In this document: positions 7,351 through 15,411 of the stretch, piece after piece
Layout of the letters: every line of letters starts with the position of its first letter
How positions within the stretch are numbered: the stretch's first letter is position 1
Assembly (NCBI RefSeq): GCF_032773895.1
Contig: NZ_CP120416.1
Span: 4,865,001 to 4,929,000, forward strand
Reading direction: 5' to 3'
Length of the DNA: 64,000 nt
Source: Teredinibacter sp. KSP-S5-2
GTDB taxonomy: Bacteria > Pseudomonadota > Gammaproteobacteria > Pseudomonadales > Cellvibrionaceae
Made by a program: the position numbers and the translations under genes
The notes under the pieces: model-generated
What the model saw: the letters and a program-made list of their open reading frames with translations, nothing else
Databases searched by the model: none
What the model was told of the DNA's origin: nothing

Positions 7351-8376
7351 ATGGCGAACGAATCAAATGTATGGTTTTCCAACCAGCTTTTGAGCAAAGA
7401 AGAAGTAGTTGCAAAGATTGAACAGGGAGAGTACTTGGTGTTGGCTGCCGATGAGTCTGTTCTCAGCAGTTTACCTGCAGGAAACTGGATTGCTGGAACA
7501 ATCCCCTATTTTATGGCCGATGAAGGCGGTATCGTTACGCGCGATAAAATTTTTGTGAATACGATTAATGGTGTTTTAACGAATAATCCTCCCCGTGTGA
7601 TGCTTTATGATGAAAACACCATCTCCAGAATTGCTCAAGATGCACCAGAGCACGGGTTCACAATTACAATTTTACCCGCGACTTCAGATGTTCATATAAA
7701 CTTTGCTCAGAACGCGCCAAATTTCCCTAATATGTATTTTTCACCAATTATCGGTTGGATATCTGGTGTACACCTTGATGATTTAGGTGAGAAAACACCA
7801 AAAACTGGTTTTGGCCCAGCGGGTGGAATGCTCATGGATTCCCATGCTGTTGCTATTCATGTTCCTTTATCAAATGAACAAACTGCAGAAGTGAATACCA
7901 TTAATTTATTTGAGCAGGGTAAAGGCGCTGAAATTAAATTTAATAAAACCGGGTTTAATGTCTCTGATTGTGTGATTAACGGCGAGCAAACGAATCTGGC
8001 TACTTACATTAAAGATGCCAATATTGATACACGACTTCCCCTTGTTGCGGATTACAGTGGTATCAAAGTGAATGTAAGTATTCAAGCCGTAAACGAATCT
8101 GACAATAGTGTTGATTTGTACGCGCCGGTATTCTCTGACGTTAGTTACTATTTTGCCGAGCCTGTTAAGGATTACATTACTGAGTTCGATAAAGCAGTTA
8201 CCAAAGACGTGACAGACCACATTTCGTTTTCTTGTAACTGTATTTTGAATTTTCTTTATTCAGAACTTGAAGGTAAATCAACCAAGGATATTACTGGGCC
8301 AATTACGTTCGGTGAGGTTGCTTATCAGCTTCTCAACCAGACATTGGTGTATATGACGTTGAAAGCAAATAATTAG
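7351..8376 (+). CDS. unrecognised protein with FIST_C-like C-terminus
   Basis: 341-residue soluble protein. I do not recognise the whole chain as a named family. The last 50 residues read FSCNC (293-297), GPITFGEVAYQ (316-326) and LNQTLVYMTL (328-337). The FIST C-terminal domain has the same order: SC-x-GR, G(F/L)-x-T-x-GE(I/L), NxTL. FIST domains are ligand-sensing modules thought to bind small molecules such as amino acids. The N-terminal half (GNWIAGTIPYFM at 45-56, FGPAGGMLMD at 154-163) would then be the divergent FIST core. There is no output domain, so it could be a stand-alone sensor or enzyme. It is the last gene before the strong terminator at 8401-8426. Confidence 0.75.
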   Translation: MANESNVWFSNQLLSKEEVVAKIEQGEYLVLAADESVLSSLPAGNWIAGTIPYFMADEGGIVTRDKIFVNTINGVLTNNPPRVMLYDENTISRIAQDAPEHGFTITILPATSDVHINFAQNAPNFPNMYFSPIIGWISGVHLDDLGEKTPKTGFGPAGGMLMDSHAVAIHVPLSNEQTAEVNTINLFEQGKGAEIKFNKTGFNVSDCVINGEQTNLATYIKDANIDTRLPLVADYSGIKVNVSIQAVNESDNSVDLYAPVFSDVSYYFAEPVKDYITEFDKAVTKDVTDHISFSCNCILNFLYSELEGKSTKDITGPITFGEVAYQLLNQTLVYMTLKANN

Positions 8377-8400
8377 TTTTGATCTTTTCTTTATACAAAA

Positions 8401-8426
8401 AAATGCCCAACATCTGTTGGGCATTT
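8401..8426. terminator. bidirectional intrinsic terminator
   Basis: Perfect 11-bp stem AAATGCCCAAC (8401-8411) / GTTGGGCATTT (8416-8426) with loop ATCT, flanked by A-runs on the left and T-runs on the right. It can therefore stop transcripts from both the 7351 gene and the TonB receptor gene. Confidence 0.85.
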
Positions 8427-8432
8427 TTTTGC

Positions 8433-8458
8433 TAAACACTTTGCTATCAAAGTGTTTA
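8433..8458 (-). terminator. second hairpin, downstream of the TonB receptor stop
   Basis: Perfect 11-bp stem TAAACACTTTG (8433-8443) / CAAAGTGTTTA (8448-8458) with loop CTAT, 20 bases past the receptor stop. It has no T-run of its own and stands in tandem with the 8401-8426 terminator, so it may be an mRNA-stabilising or first-stage terminator stem. Confidence 0.5.
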
Positions 8459-8477
8459 ATTCGTATAGGCAGTACTT

Positions 8478-10520
8478 TTACCAAGTGTAATCCAGGCGCA
8501 GGTATGCGTTGACACCAGTGCCATATAGACGATCCCCTCTTGGAATATCTGATCCGTTGACTCTGTTATAACCTGATAAATGGTTTTGATAGGCTTTGTC
8601 AAAAATATTATCGACCCCGCCAGATACTCGGAAGCGATTACTGACTTTCCAGTAACCTTTGATATTAGCCAATCCGTAGCCCGCGGTTTCTTTCTCTGTT
8701 TGTGTTTCAGACACTTTGTCCTGGCGCGCGTATAGAACGGATTCCAGAGTGATTCCCCAGTCGTTTTTATGGTAGTTCAAGCCGAGAGTGGTATTTAACG
8801 GGGAGATACGATAAAGGTTATCGTCGATATCGTCTCGTTTACCGCGAACGTAATTGAGGATCGCAGAAAAATCCAGAGAGGAAGTAATTTGCTTGCTGAA
8901 GTCAAGATCGAAACCGTAGAAGGTCGCATCGACATTATTGAATTCGAGCGGCTCCTGCGCGTTCATCATACTCGCAAACATAATAGCCGGCATGTTGGTT
9001 GAGGTGGTACCCTGAATATAATCCGAAACTTTTCGGTAGAAGAATCTTGGCGAAAAATATATGTCGTTATTGCTGAAGTCCGTTCCAAATTCAATTTCCC
9101 TGGACACTTCGGAATCCAGCTCGACATTACCGGTATAGGTTCTACCGTCAGCCAGGCCGGCGGTGGCTTCCATTGGTAACCACAAATATCTTTCCTGGTA
9201 GGATGGTGAGCGCGTCTTTTGTGCTAACCCGATGTAGAGCTGAGTTTCGTCATTTACTTTTGAGCGCAGCTTGAAAACGGCGTCGACATTAGTATCAGAT
9301 TGATCTCTATCGGCGTTGTTGAAATTATCTCTTAATGCTTCGGCTGCGGGCATCATCATCGCAGGTGTTCCATTGACTTCGCCGGAATCCATAGAGACCT
9401 TATTTATGCGTAAACCAAACTCGGTATCGAGTTTGTCAGAAAATTGCTTGTTCCACTCTGAATACACACCGGCAATTTCTTTTTCGGCATCGTTAAAGTT
9501 CACCACAAAAAACATTGGGTTGTGAATATTGTCGATATCTGAATTGTGTTTCTCCGAATGATAGTCAATGCCAAAATTAAAGTTTTTGAACTTCAGGTTA
9601 GTGGCAAAACCATTATTTTCACCGGTGGCTATATTTCTGCGGTGCATGCTGGTCATCATTGGTGGCATACGCAAGTGGTAGTTCGTCATGCCATGCTCAA
9701 TTTCGCTATAGGATAGACGAGTATCCAGAACAAAATTATCGCCCGTGTAAACATGGTTCAAACTACCGATATCCGAGTCTATGTACTGTATATCCATCGG
9801 TAATGCCGGGGTGCCGGAATCGCCGGTTTCGTTGCGGGTATATTCAAGGTAAAACTCATGCTCGCTTGCCTTAAAGCCTGCACCGATGTCATAGCGGGAT
9901 CGCTCATACTCTGTTGGCGTAATTTCGCCATCTGGAAACTCTGAATCATCGGCTTTTTCATCCATAACGGCGAGCTTGATTTTTGCTGATTGCGTGGCGA
10001 CATTTCCCGCCAGGCTAACAACCGTGCCAGAGTTGACGCTTTGAGCGCCTACACGAAGGCGTCCGTCGCTGTTGAGTTCAGAGTTGGAAGAATAGTCTCC
10101 AGACCATGTGGTTGCGTGTATGGCACCACCTATGGTTTCTTGTCCTGCGCTAACAGGGGCAATACCTCGATATACCTCTAGGGTATTGAGCTGCGCAGAA
10201 GGCGCGTAAGAGAGTGGTGGGTCCATCCAGTTCGGGCCGCCGGCGCTGATTTGCTGACCGTTGATGCTAACCGATACGCGAGTGCCAAACATGCCTCTCA
10301 GCTGCGCAATGCCGGTTAGAGGGCCATTGCTATTAAAATTGGCTCCGGGTGCTTTACTGAGCAAGGATGCTGAGTCGGCAGTGATCTCAACGGTATTGGT
10401 CAATTCAATAACGTGGGTTTGTGTCCCGGTTACAATGGTTTCTTCGATATCGGTTGTTTGGGCCAAGGCAGAAGTCGCAATGGCCTGGCTTATTGCTATT
10501 GTTAATATTTTTTTATTCAT
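8478..10520 (-). CDS. TonB-dependent outer membrane receptor, methionine-rich, possibly copper type
   Basis: 680 residues with a clean signal peptide (cut near ALA-Q21), then a TonB-box-like segment IEETIVTG and a plug domain (about 30-150: LRGMFGTRVSVSINGQ, LEVYRGIAPVSAGQETIGGAI). A beta-barrel follows, ending in ...LRLDYTW with a terminal aromatic residue. Extracellular-loop segments carry methionine clusters (LRMPPMMTSMH, TPAMMMPAA, MPAIMFASMM) and the plug has GPNWMDPPLSY. Both recall the OprC/NosA copper receptors, so copper or another soft metal is a reasonable guess; siderophore uptake remains possible. No metal or siderophore genes adjoin it. A near-perfect 17-bp palindrome lies 55 bases upstream of the start. 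Confidence 0.88.
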   Translation of the reverse strand: MNKKILTIAISQAIATSALAQTTDIEETIVTGTQTHVIELTNTVEITADSASLLSKAPGANFNSNGPLTGIAQLRGMFGTRVSVSINGQQISAGGPNWMDPPLSYAPSAQLNTLEVYRGIAPVSAGQETIGGAIHATTWSGDYSSNSELNSDGRLRVGAQSVNSGTVVSLAGNVATQSAKIKLAVMDEKADDSEFPDGEITPTEYERSRYDIGAGFKASEHEFYLEYTRNETGDSGTPALPMDIQYIDSDIGSLNHVYTGDNFVLDTRLSYSEIEHGMTNYHLRMPPMMTSMHRRNIATGENNGFATNLKFKNFNFGIDYHSEKHNSDIDNIHNPMFFVVNFNDAEKEIAGVYSEWNKQFSDKLDTEFGLRINKVSMDSGEVNGTPAMMMPAAEALRDNFNNADRDQSDTNVDAVFKLRSKVNDETQLYIGLAQKTRSPSYQERYLWLPMEATAGLADGRTYTGNVELDSEVSREIEFGTDFSNNDIYFSPRFFYRKVSDYIQGTTSTNMPAIMFASMMNAQEPLEFNNVDATFYGFDLDFSKQITSSLDFSAILNYVRGKRDDIDDNLYRISPLNTTLGLNYHKNDWGITLESVLYARQDKVSETQTEKETAGYGLANIKGYWKVSNRFRVSGGVDNIFDKAYQNHLSGYNRVNGSDIPRGDRLYGTGVNAYLRLDYTW

Positions 10521-10816
10521 TATTTTTCCCCTGATTTTCGACTGGCGATTTTAGCGGGGGAGAGGGAATTTGCCGTGTGACAAATTGTCGCATATATACC
10601 AAAGTGGGAGTGACGTATTGTTTTGGTTGATACTGATAAGTGACCGGGAAATATGGATAACTGGGTTGGATGATTTTGTGTTCTCTATAAAATAACAAAA
10701 ATTCAGGCTAAGGATATATTAAATTTGTTCTTTTTGTATTCGATATGATCTGCTTAAGTCGCTAGTGTGTGGTAAAGGTTCCTTCCTGGTATATTCGTTT
10801 CGGGGGGGGAAGGGAA
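10521..10816. other. divergent intergenic region between TonB receptor and the 10817 gene
   Basis: About 300 bases, AT-rich, without a credible gene. It holds the palindrome at 10576-10592 and a G-run with the ribosome site of the rightward gene (10802-10814). Promoters for both directions are expected but not placed. Confidence 0.45.
10576..10592. promoter_or_regulatory. palindromic operator candidate upstream of the TonB receptor
   Basis: TGTGACAAATTGTCGCA is a 17-base palindrome with central A and one mismatched pair. It lies 55 bases before the receptor ATG on the minus strand. Its halves TGACAA/TTGTCG resemble those of CusR/CopR-type copper boxes (TGACAA-N2-TTGTCA as I remember them), but the spacer is one base shorter. 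Confidence 0.5.
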
Positions 10817-12154
10817 ATGAGAAAAATGAAAACAAAGTCGATAGTGACTGTACTAAGTGTTACTTTTTATATGGTCATGGCCTTCTATTTCTTCTTGGTG
10901 CCGATGGGAATGATTATTCATGATCTGACCGATCCAGGCGTACAGGAAAATAAACTTCCTTATATTACCGCACGATGGCATAAGCATTTATCTGAAGAAA
11001 TTCATGTTTGGGCAAATGACCGAGTTGATTCGGAGAAAGGGGCCAAACTACAAATAGATGATGTCTCAGGCACAGAATGGCCAATGTTTAGTGCTGTATT
11101 TTATTTGTGGGCAACAGAAGCATTACAAAGTGAGTGGGAGAATGGGGCTATTGATCTGGATACTGAGCCAAAAATATATGCAAGACAGTCAATTGAGGCG
11201 TCAATTAAATTGATTCTTGATCCGAGTAACGCTTCTTGGGTTATTCGTCATTGGGGCGATGATTATTTAGAAAAAGAAAATCTTTTTTATAGAATGTTGT
11301 TGATCGCAGGCCTCACAAGTTATCAGAAACTAGTGGGGGAAAATCAGTACACAGGATTTCTATATGAGCAGGTGCAGTCACTAGCAAGTGAACTTGATAG
11401 TTCACCTTTCGGTCTTATCGATGATTACCCTGGTGAATGTTATCCCGTTGATATCTTACCTGCTATTGCCGTCATACATCGGGCCGGGAAATTATTGGGC
11501 TTGGATACAACGCCGTTTGTGGAACGGTCAGTTCGAGCTTTTGAAGGCGCAAGGCTAGACCCCAAAACTGGTTTGCCTGCATACGTGGCTGATCCCGAGA
11601 CCGGCTTGGGAATTGGCCCTGCACGAGGAGTTGGGATGTCTTATATGCTAATCTGGGCTCCCGAGCTCTGGCCTGAAAAAGCAAAAAGTTGGTATCGACA
11701 ATATGAAAGTCATTTTTGGAGTGAGGGGAGTTGGGTCTCGGGTTTTCGGGAGTTCTCAAAATACTCCGATTCGATAGAATCATTTTCGGATGTGGATTCC
11801 GGTCCTGTGATTGATGGCTTCGGGGTTGCAGCCAGTGCGTTTGGCCTTGCCGCTGCAAGAGTAAATAAAAAACCCAGACAATCCTTGGTGTTGTCTGCAG
11901 AAGCGTTAGTTTTTTCCTGGCCTCTTCCGAATGGCACGCTCTTAGTTCCTCGGTTGCTCTCGAACCTGATTGATGCACCTTATCTGGGTGAATCTGCGTT
12001 GTTATTTATAATGACAAGAACGGCTTTGTTTGAGGATGATACTGGCGAAAAAGCAAAAATACCAACGGTCGTGTATCTGGCATTATTATTTTACGGTTTT
12101 GTCGGTTGTGATTTGTTGTTTATAGGTTGGGCACAGTTGAAGAGAAATTTCTAG
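10817..12154 (+). CDS. unrecognised membrane-anchored protein, possible alpha-helical toroid
   Basis: 445 residues from the ATG at 10817, chosen because a strong purine-rich ribosome site (GGGGAAGGGAA) precedes it; an in-frame GTG at 10769 would add 16 residues. There is one N-terminal membrane segment (VTVLSVTFYMVMAFYFFLVPMG) and a hydrophobic C-terminus (VVYLALLFYGFVGCDLLFIGWAQL), so it is probably anchored at both ends. The large middle part is rich in Trp and Tyr, with SWVIRHWGDDYLEKEN, DDYPGECYPVDILPAIAVIHRAGKLLG and GPARGVGMSYMLIW. The helix-loop pattern and the conserved-looking DYPGECYP loop recall alpha/alpha-toroid enzymes, including linalool dehydratase/isomerase-like domains; I cannot prove this. 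It converges with waaA. No pathway context is visible. Confidence 0.75.
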   Translation: MRKMKTKSIVTVLSVTFYMVMAFYFFLVPMGMIIHDLTDPGVQENKLPYITARWHKHLSEEIHVWANDRVDSEKGAKLQIDDVSGTEWPMFSAVFYLWATEALQSEWENGAIDLDTEPKIYARQSIEASIKLILDPSNASWVIRHWGDDYLEKENLFYRMLLIAGLTSYQKLVGENQYTGFLYEQVQSLASELDSSPFGLIDDYPGECYPVDILPAIAVIHRAGKLLGLDTTPFVERSVRAFEGARLDPKTGLPAYVADPETGLGIGPARGVGMSYMLIWAPELWPEKAKSWYRQYESHFWSEGSWVSGFREFSKYSDSIESFSDVDSGPVIDGFGVAASAFGLAAARVNKKPRQSLVLSAEALVFSWPLPNGTLLVPRLLSNLIDAPYLGESALLFIMTRTALFEDDTGEKAKIPTVVYLALLFYGFVGCDLLFIGWAQLKRNF

Positions 12155-12184
12155 CGTAAAAATTAGTATTTTATTGCAGTATTA

Positions 12185-13471
12185 TTACTTATCGAGAAGT
12201 TGCGAGTCCAAATAGGTTAGTAGTCTTTTTAGTGCGCCTCTGTTTTCTTCCGCAACGCCTTTGGCTGCTGATCCCATTTTAATGTGAAGTTGCTCGTCTG
12301 AAAGAAGTTGAACAGTTTGTTCTGCAAGTTCTTCTGCGTTCGCAGTGATTGCCATACCGCCTGCTGCGAGCAAGAGGTTGGTGATTTCTGCAAAGTTAAA
12401 TGTGCTTGGGCCGCTGAGCACAGGCAGTTCCCAGGCTGCGGGTTCAATATAGTTGTGACCACCATTGTCAACGAAGCTGCCACCAATGAAGGCTAGATCT
12501 GCAGCGCCAAAAAAAAGTAACAGTTCGCCAAGAGTATCGCCAATTAAAACATCTGTGGATGAATCCGGCGTGATATTCTCGCTGCGAAAAATGCTGCTAT
12601 AGCCGGATTGTTGGCAGAGTGTTTGTATATCCTGGGCTCTATTGGGATGTCGGGGAGCAAGCACCAATAAACAGTCTTTGATGGTGTGTCGAATGATTTT
12701 AAATGCTTCAAGAATAATTTCGTCTTCACCTGGGTGGGTGCTGGCCGCGATAAAAATTCGGCGGCTGTTTTGTTGGCTGAGTTGTTCTTTTAATTGTTTG
12801 GCTTTTTCTTGAAGTTCTGGGGCGATATCCAGATCGAACTTGATGCTGCCGGTGATTGACATGGCGGATTCCGCCAAGCCTAAATTAATGAACCGTTGCG
12901 CATCGTTACTATTTTGTACGGCAATGTGCGTTATTTTTTGCAGCATCTCTCGCGAAAGTTGAGCGAACTTGCTGTACCCCTTTGCGGATTTTTCGGATAG
13001 CCGCGCATTAATAACGTAGCTTGGTATTTGCCGCTTATGGCAGCCATCAATCAGGTTTGGCCACAGCTCGGTTTCCATGATGATGACGGCTTTAGGTTTG
13101 AGTGTGCTAAAAAATGGAGACAGTAAATAGGGCAAGTCGTAGGGTAGGTAGCAGTGATAAACCTGATCAGCGAATGCTTTTACCACTTGCTCTGAGCCCG
13201 TGGGAGTCATGGTGGTGACAACAACGGGTGCGTTGTATGTATCCAGAATATGCTGGATAACCGGACGTGCCGCTAAAAACTCTCCGACCGATACGGTGTG
13301 AATCCAAATCGGTTGTTGATTTAATTTGGGGTAATCAATAAGGCCGAGTCGTTCTTTCCATCGCTGGCGATAGGCCGGTTGGGTTTTCCCTCTACGCCAA
13401 AGCTTAATAAACACTGCAGGTAGCATGACTGAAAAAGCGAGGGAATACAGCGAGCGCATCGGTAACTTCAT
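12185..13471 (-). CDS. waaA: 3-deoxy-D-manno-octulosonic acid (Kdo) transferase
   Basis: Adds Kdo from CMP-Kdo to lipid A precursor at the inner membrane. It has the expected membrane-anchoring N-terminus (MRSLYSLAFSVMLPAVFIKLWRRG), the donor-independent motif HTVSVGEFLAARP with the catalytic Glu, VTTMTPTGSEQV, METELWPNLI, and the CMP-Kdo side motifs GDTLGELLLFFGAADLAFIGGS and GGHNYIEPAAW. Length is 428 from the ATG at 13471 or 424 from the ATG at 13459, against 425 in E. coli. The second start has GAAG six bases upstream and matches the family start, so either is possible. The open frame extends upstream into msbA but that part is not homologous. It lies 8 bases after msbA and is probably cotranscribed with it. 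Confidence 0.95.
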   Translation of the reverse strand: MKLPMRSLYSLAFSVMLPAVFIKLWRRGKTQPAYRQRWKERLGLIDYPKLNQQPIWIHTVSVGEFLAARPVIQHILDTYNAPVVVTTMTPTGSEQVVKAFADQVYHCYLPYDLPYLLSPFFSTLKPKAVIIMETELWPNLIDGCHKRQIPSYVINARLSEKSAKGYSKFAQLSREMLQKITHIAVQNSNDAQRFINLGLAESAMSITGSIKFDLDIAPELQEKAKQLKEQLSQQNSRRIFIAASTHPGEDEIILEAFKIIRHTIKDCLLVLAPRHPNRAQDIQTLCQQSGYSSIFRSENITPDSSTDVLIGDTLGELLLFFGAADLAFIGGSFVDNGGHNYIEPAAWELPVLSGPSTFNFAEITNLLLAAGGMAITANAEELAEQTVQLLSDEQLHIKMGSAAKGVAEENRGALKRLLTYLDSQLLDK

Positions 13472-13478
13472 GAGTGGT

Positions 13479-15251
13479 TTATGAGGCCTGTGCGTTGTAT
13501 AGCTTGGTGTAGTAGCCGTTTTGAGCCAGTAATGTCTGGTGGTTTCCAACTTCAACAATACGGCCTGCGTCCATGACCACAATTTTGTCCGCGTTTTCGA
13601 TTGTGGACAGTCTATGGGCAATTACTAATGTGGTTCTGTTTTGTTTGAGTTTGTTAAGGGCCAGTTGAATTTGTTTTTCAGATTCATTATCCAATGCGGA
13701 TGTTGCTTCATCCAAAACTAGAATCGGCGCATTTTTATAGAGCGCTCGGGCGATGGAGATGCGTTGTTTTTGTCCACCGGATAATCGGGTTCCACTTTCC
13801 CCTGCGAGGGTTTCATACCCTTGATCCAATTCCTGGATAAATGTCTGCGCGTTTGCCTGGGTTGCGGCTTCTACAATTTTTTCGTGTTGGCTATCACTGC
13901 TGTTGTCGGCGTAGGCAATATTGGCGTTAATACTGTCGTTAAATAAAATGGTTTGTTGATTTACCAGGGCGATATTGTTACGTAAGTCTCTGAGCGGTAT
14001 GTCATTAATTTCGATACCGTCGATACGTATCGTACCGGAAGTGACCTGATAAAAACGCAGCAATAAACTGGTTAGTGTGGTTTTGCCACTACCAGAGCCG
14101 CCGACAAGTGCAACGGTTTCGCCGGGGTTAATGGTCAATGAAACGGAATCGAGGGCTTGTGTGTCCTGGTTATAGGTAAAGCACACCTTGTCGAATTCGA
14201 TCTGCCCTTTAACCTGTCCAATTGAATGCGTGCCTTTGTCTTCTTCTTTTTGTTCATCAAGCACGGCAAAAATGGTTTCCGCTGCGGCCATACCACGTTG
14301 AATGACCGAGTTTACTGTACTGAGTTGGCGAAAGGGTTTTGGCAGGAAGCCAGCCGCGGTAATGTAAGCAACCGCTTCTGCTGTGGAGGATTTCCAGAAC
14401 AGCAGCACCAATAAAAATATGACGGAAAGGGAAATGGCAATCACAAAATGCATGATTGGTGTTTGTGCGGCATTTACCCGCTCGAACTTAATGCCGAACT
14501 CAAGGTTTTCGTCGGCGGCTTGATTGAATCGTTGGCGCTCGTATTCTTCGCCGTTGTAACTTTTTACTAATTTAATGCCTTGCGTCGCTTCAGTTGCAAT
14601 ATGGGTCACTCTGCCTACGGCATTTTGAATTTTACGGCTGATTCTACGGAAGTATCTGCCAGCAATGTAAACCAAGCCTGCGAGAATGGGCGCAGTGAGA
14701 ACAAAGACCAGTGTCAGTTTCCAGTTGTAGTACAGCAGGATGCCGAAAATGGCGATAACTGAAAAACCGTCTCGTACCAATATTTTAACCGCATTGGTTA
14801 CTGAGCCGGTTACTTGCTCGATGTTGTATATCAGGAGCGAAACCAGCTCGCCACTATTGTTTTTATCAAATTGGCTTTGCGGTAAATACACAAGTTGGCC
14901 AAATACATCTTTGCGCAAACAGTTGACCACATTGAGACCAACCTTGCTCATAAAGAAATTTCCGAGAAAGGCACCTATGCCACGAATACCACTGAGAATG
15001 ATAATGACCATGGGCACAAAATAGATCGAAGCAGTGATATGGTCGGGTAAAAATGACAGTGAATCATTAGGTTTTTTTTCCAGCGCGTTAACAAAAAATT
15101 CGGCAGTACGAATAAGCAACGCATCCATACCGGAAAAAACAATAAAGCCAAAAATACTGAGCGTAAAGAACAGTTTGTACTGAAACGCATAGTTTAAAAG
15201 ACGGCGATATAAGTTGCCTTGTTGTGTCTTTGGGTCGGAACTCATATACAT
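13479..15251 (-). CDS. msbA: lipid A export ATP-binding/permease protein MsbA
   Basis: Half-size ABC exporter that flips lipid A-core across the inner membrane. The N-terminal 330 residues hold six membrane segments. The nucleotide-binding domain has Walker A GGSGSGKTT (about 383-391), signature LSGGQKQRISIARAL (about 491), Walker B ILVLDEATSALD and the switch histidine in VIAHRLST. Length 590 is normal (E. coli 582). Downstream waaA acts on the same lipid, so the pair is functionally coherent. The ilvE gene upstream ends in a terminator at 15389-15409, so msbA must have its own promoter in 15252-15388. Confidence 0.95.
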   Translation of the reverse strand: MYMSSDPKTQQGNLYRRLLNYAFQYKLFFTLSIFGFIVFSGMDALLIRTAEFFVNALEKKPNDSLSFLPDHITASIYFVPMVIIILSGIRGIGAFLGNFFMSKVGLNVVNCLRKDVFGQLVYLPQSQFDKNNSGELVSLLIYNIEQVTGSVTNAVKILVRDGFSVIAIFGILLYYNWKLTLVFVLTAPILAGLVYIAGRYFRRISRKIQNAVGRVTHIATEATQGIKLVKSYNGEEYERQRFNQAADENLEFGIKFERVNAAQTPIMHFVIAISLSVIFLLVLLFWKSSTAEAVAYITAAGFLPKPFRQLSTVNSVIQRGMAAAETIFAVLDEQKEEDKGTHSIGQVKGQIEFDKVCFTYNQDTQALDSVSLTINPGETVALVGGSGSGKTTLTSLLLRFYQVTSGTIRIDGIEINDIPLRDLRNNIALVNQQTILFNDSINANIAYADNSSDSQHEKIVEAATQANAQTFIQELDQGYETLAGESGTRLSGGQKQRISIARALYKNAPILVLDEATSALDNESEKQIQLALNKLKQNRTTLVIAHRLSTIENADKIVVMDAGRIVEVGNHQTLLAQNGYYTKLYNAQAS

Positions 15252-15388
15252 GTATTTACTTAGCCACTTTATATGCAGGAATAACGTTGGACTTGCTTTT
15301 CGCCTTGGGCGTTTGCGGTTTTGTTAAGCGCAAAATTGTATTGTAATCAATTGTTCAGCTTGGTCGTGCTTGTGGTTTCAGGTAAAAA

Positions 15389-15409
15389 AAAGCGGCGAAA
15401 CGCCGCTTT
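15389..15409 (-). terminator. intrinsic terminator of ilvE
   Basis: 9-bp stem AAAGCGGCG (15389-15397) / CGCCGCTTT (15401-15409) with a 3-base loop. On the minus strand it is followed by a run of T. It lies 3 bases after the ilvE stop. Confidence 0.85.
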
Positions 15410-15411
15410 AG

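Noticed and set aside
11472-11978. 168-codon minus-strand ORF opposite the 10817 gene
   Set aside because: Rich in Ser, Arg and Gln without domain pattern, fully antisense to a better-supported gene with a strong ribosome site and membrane segments.
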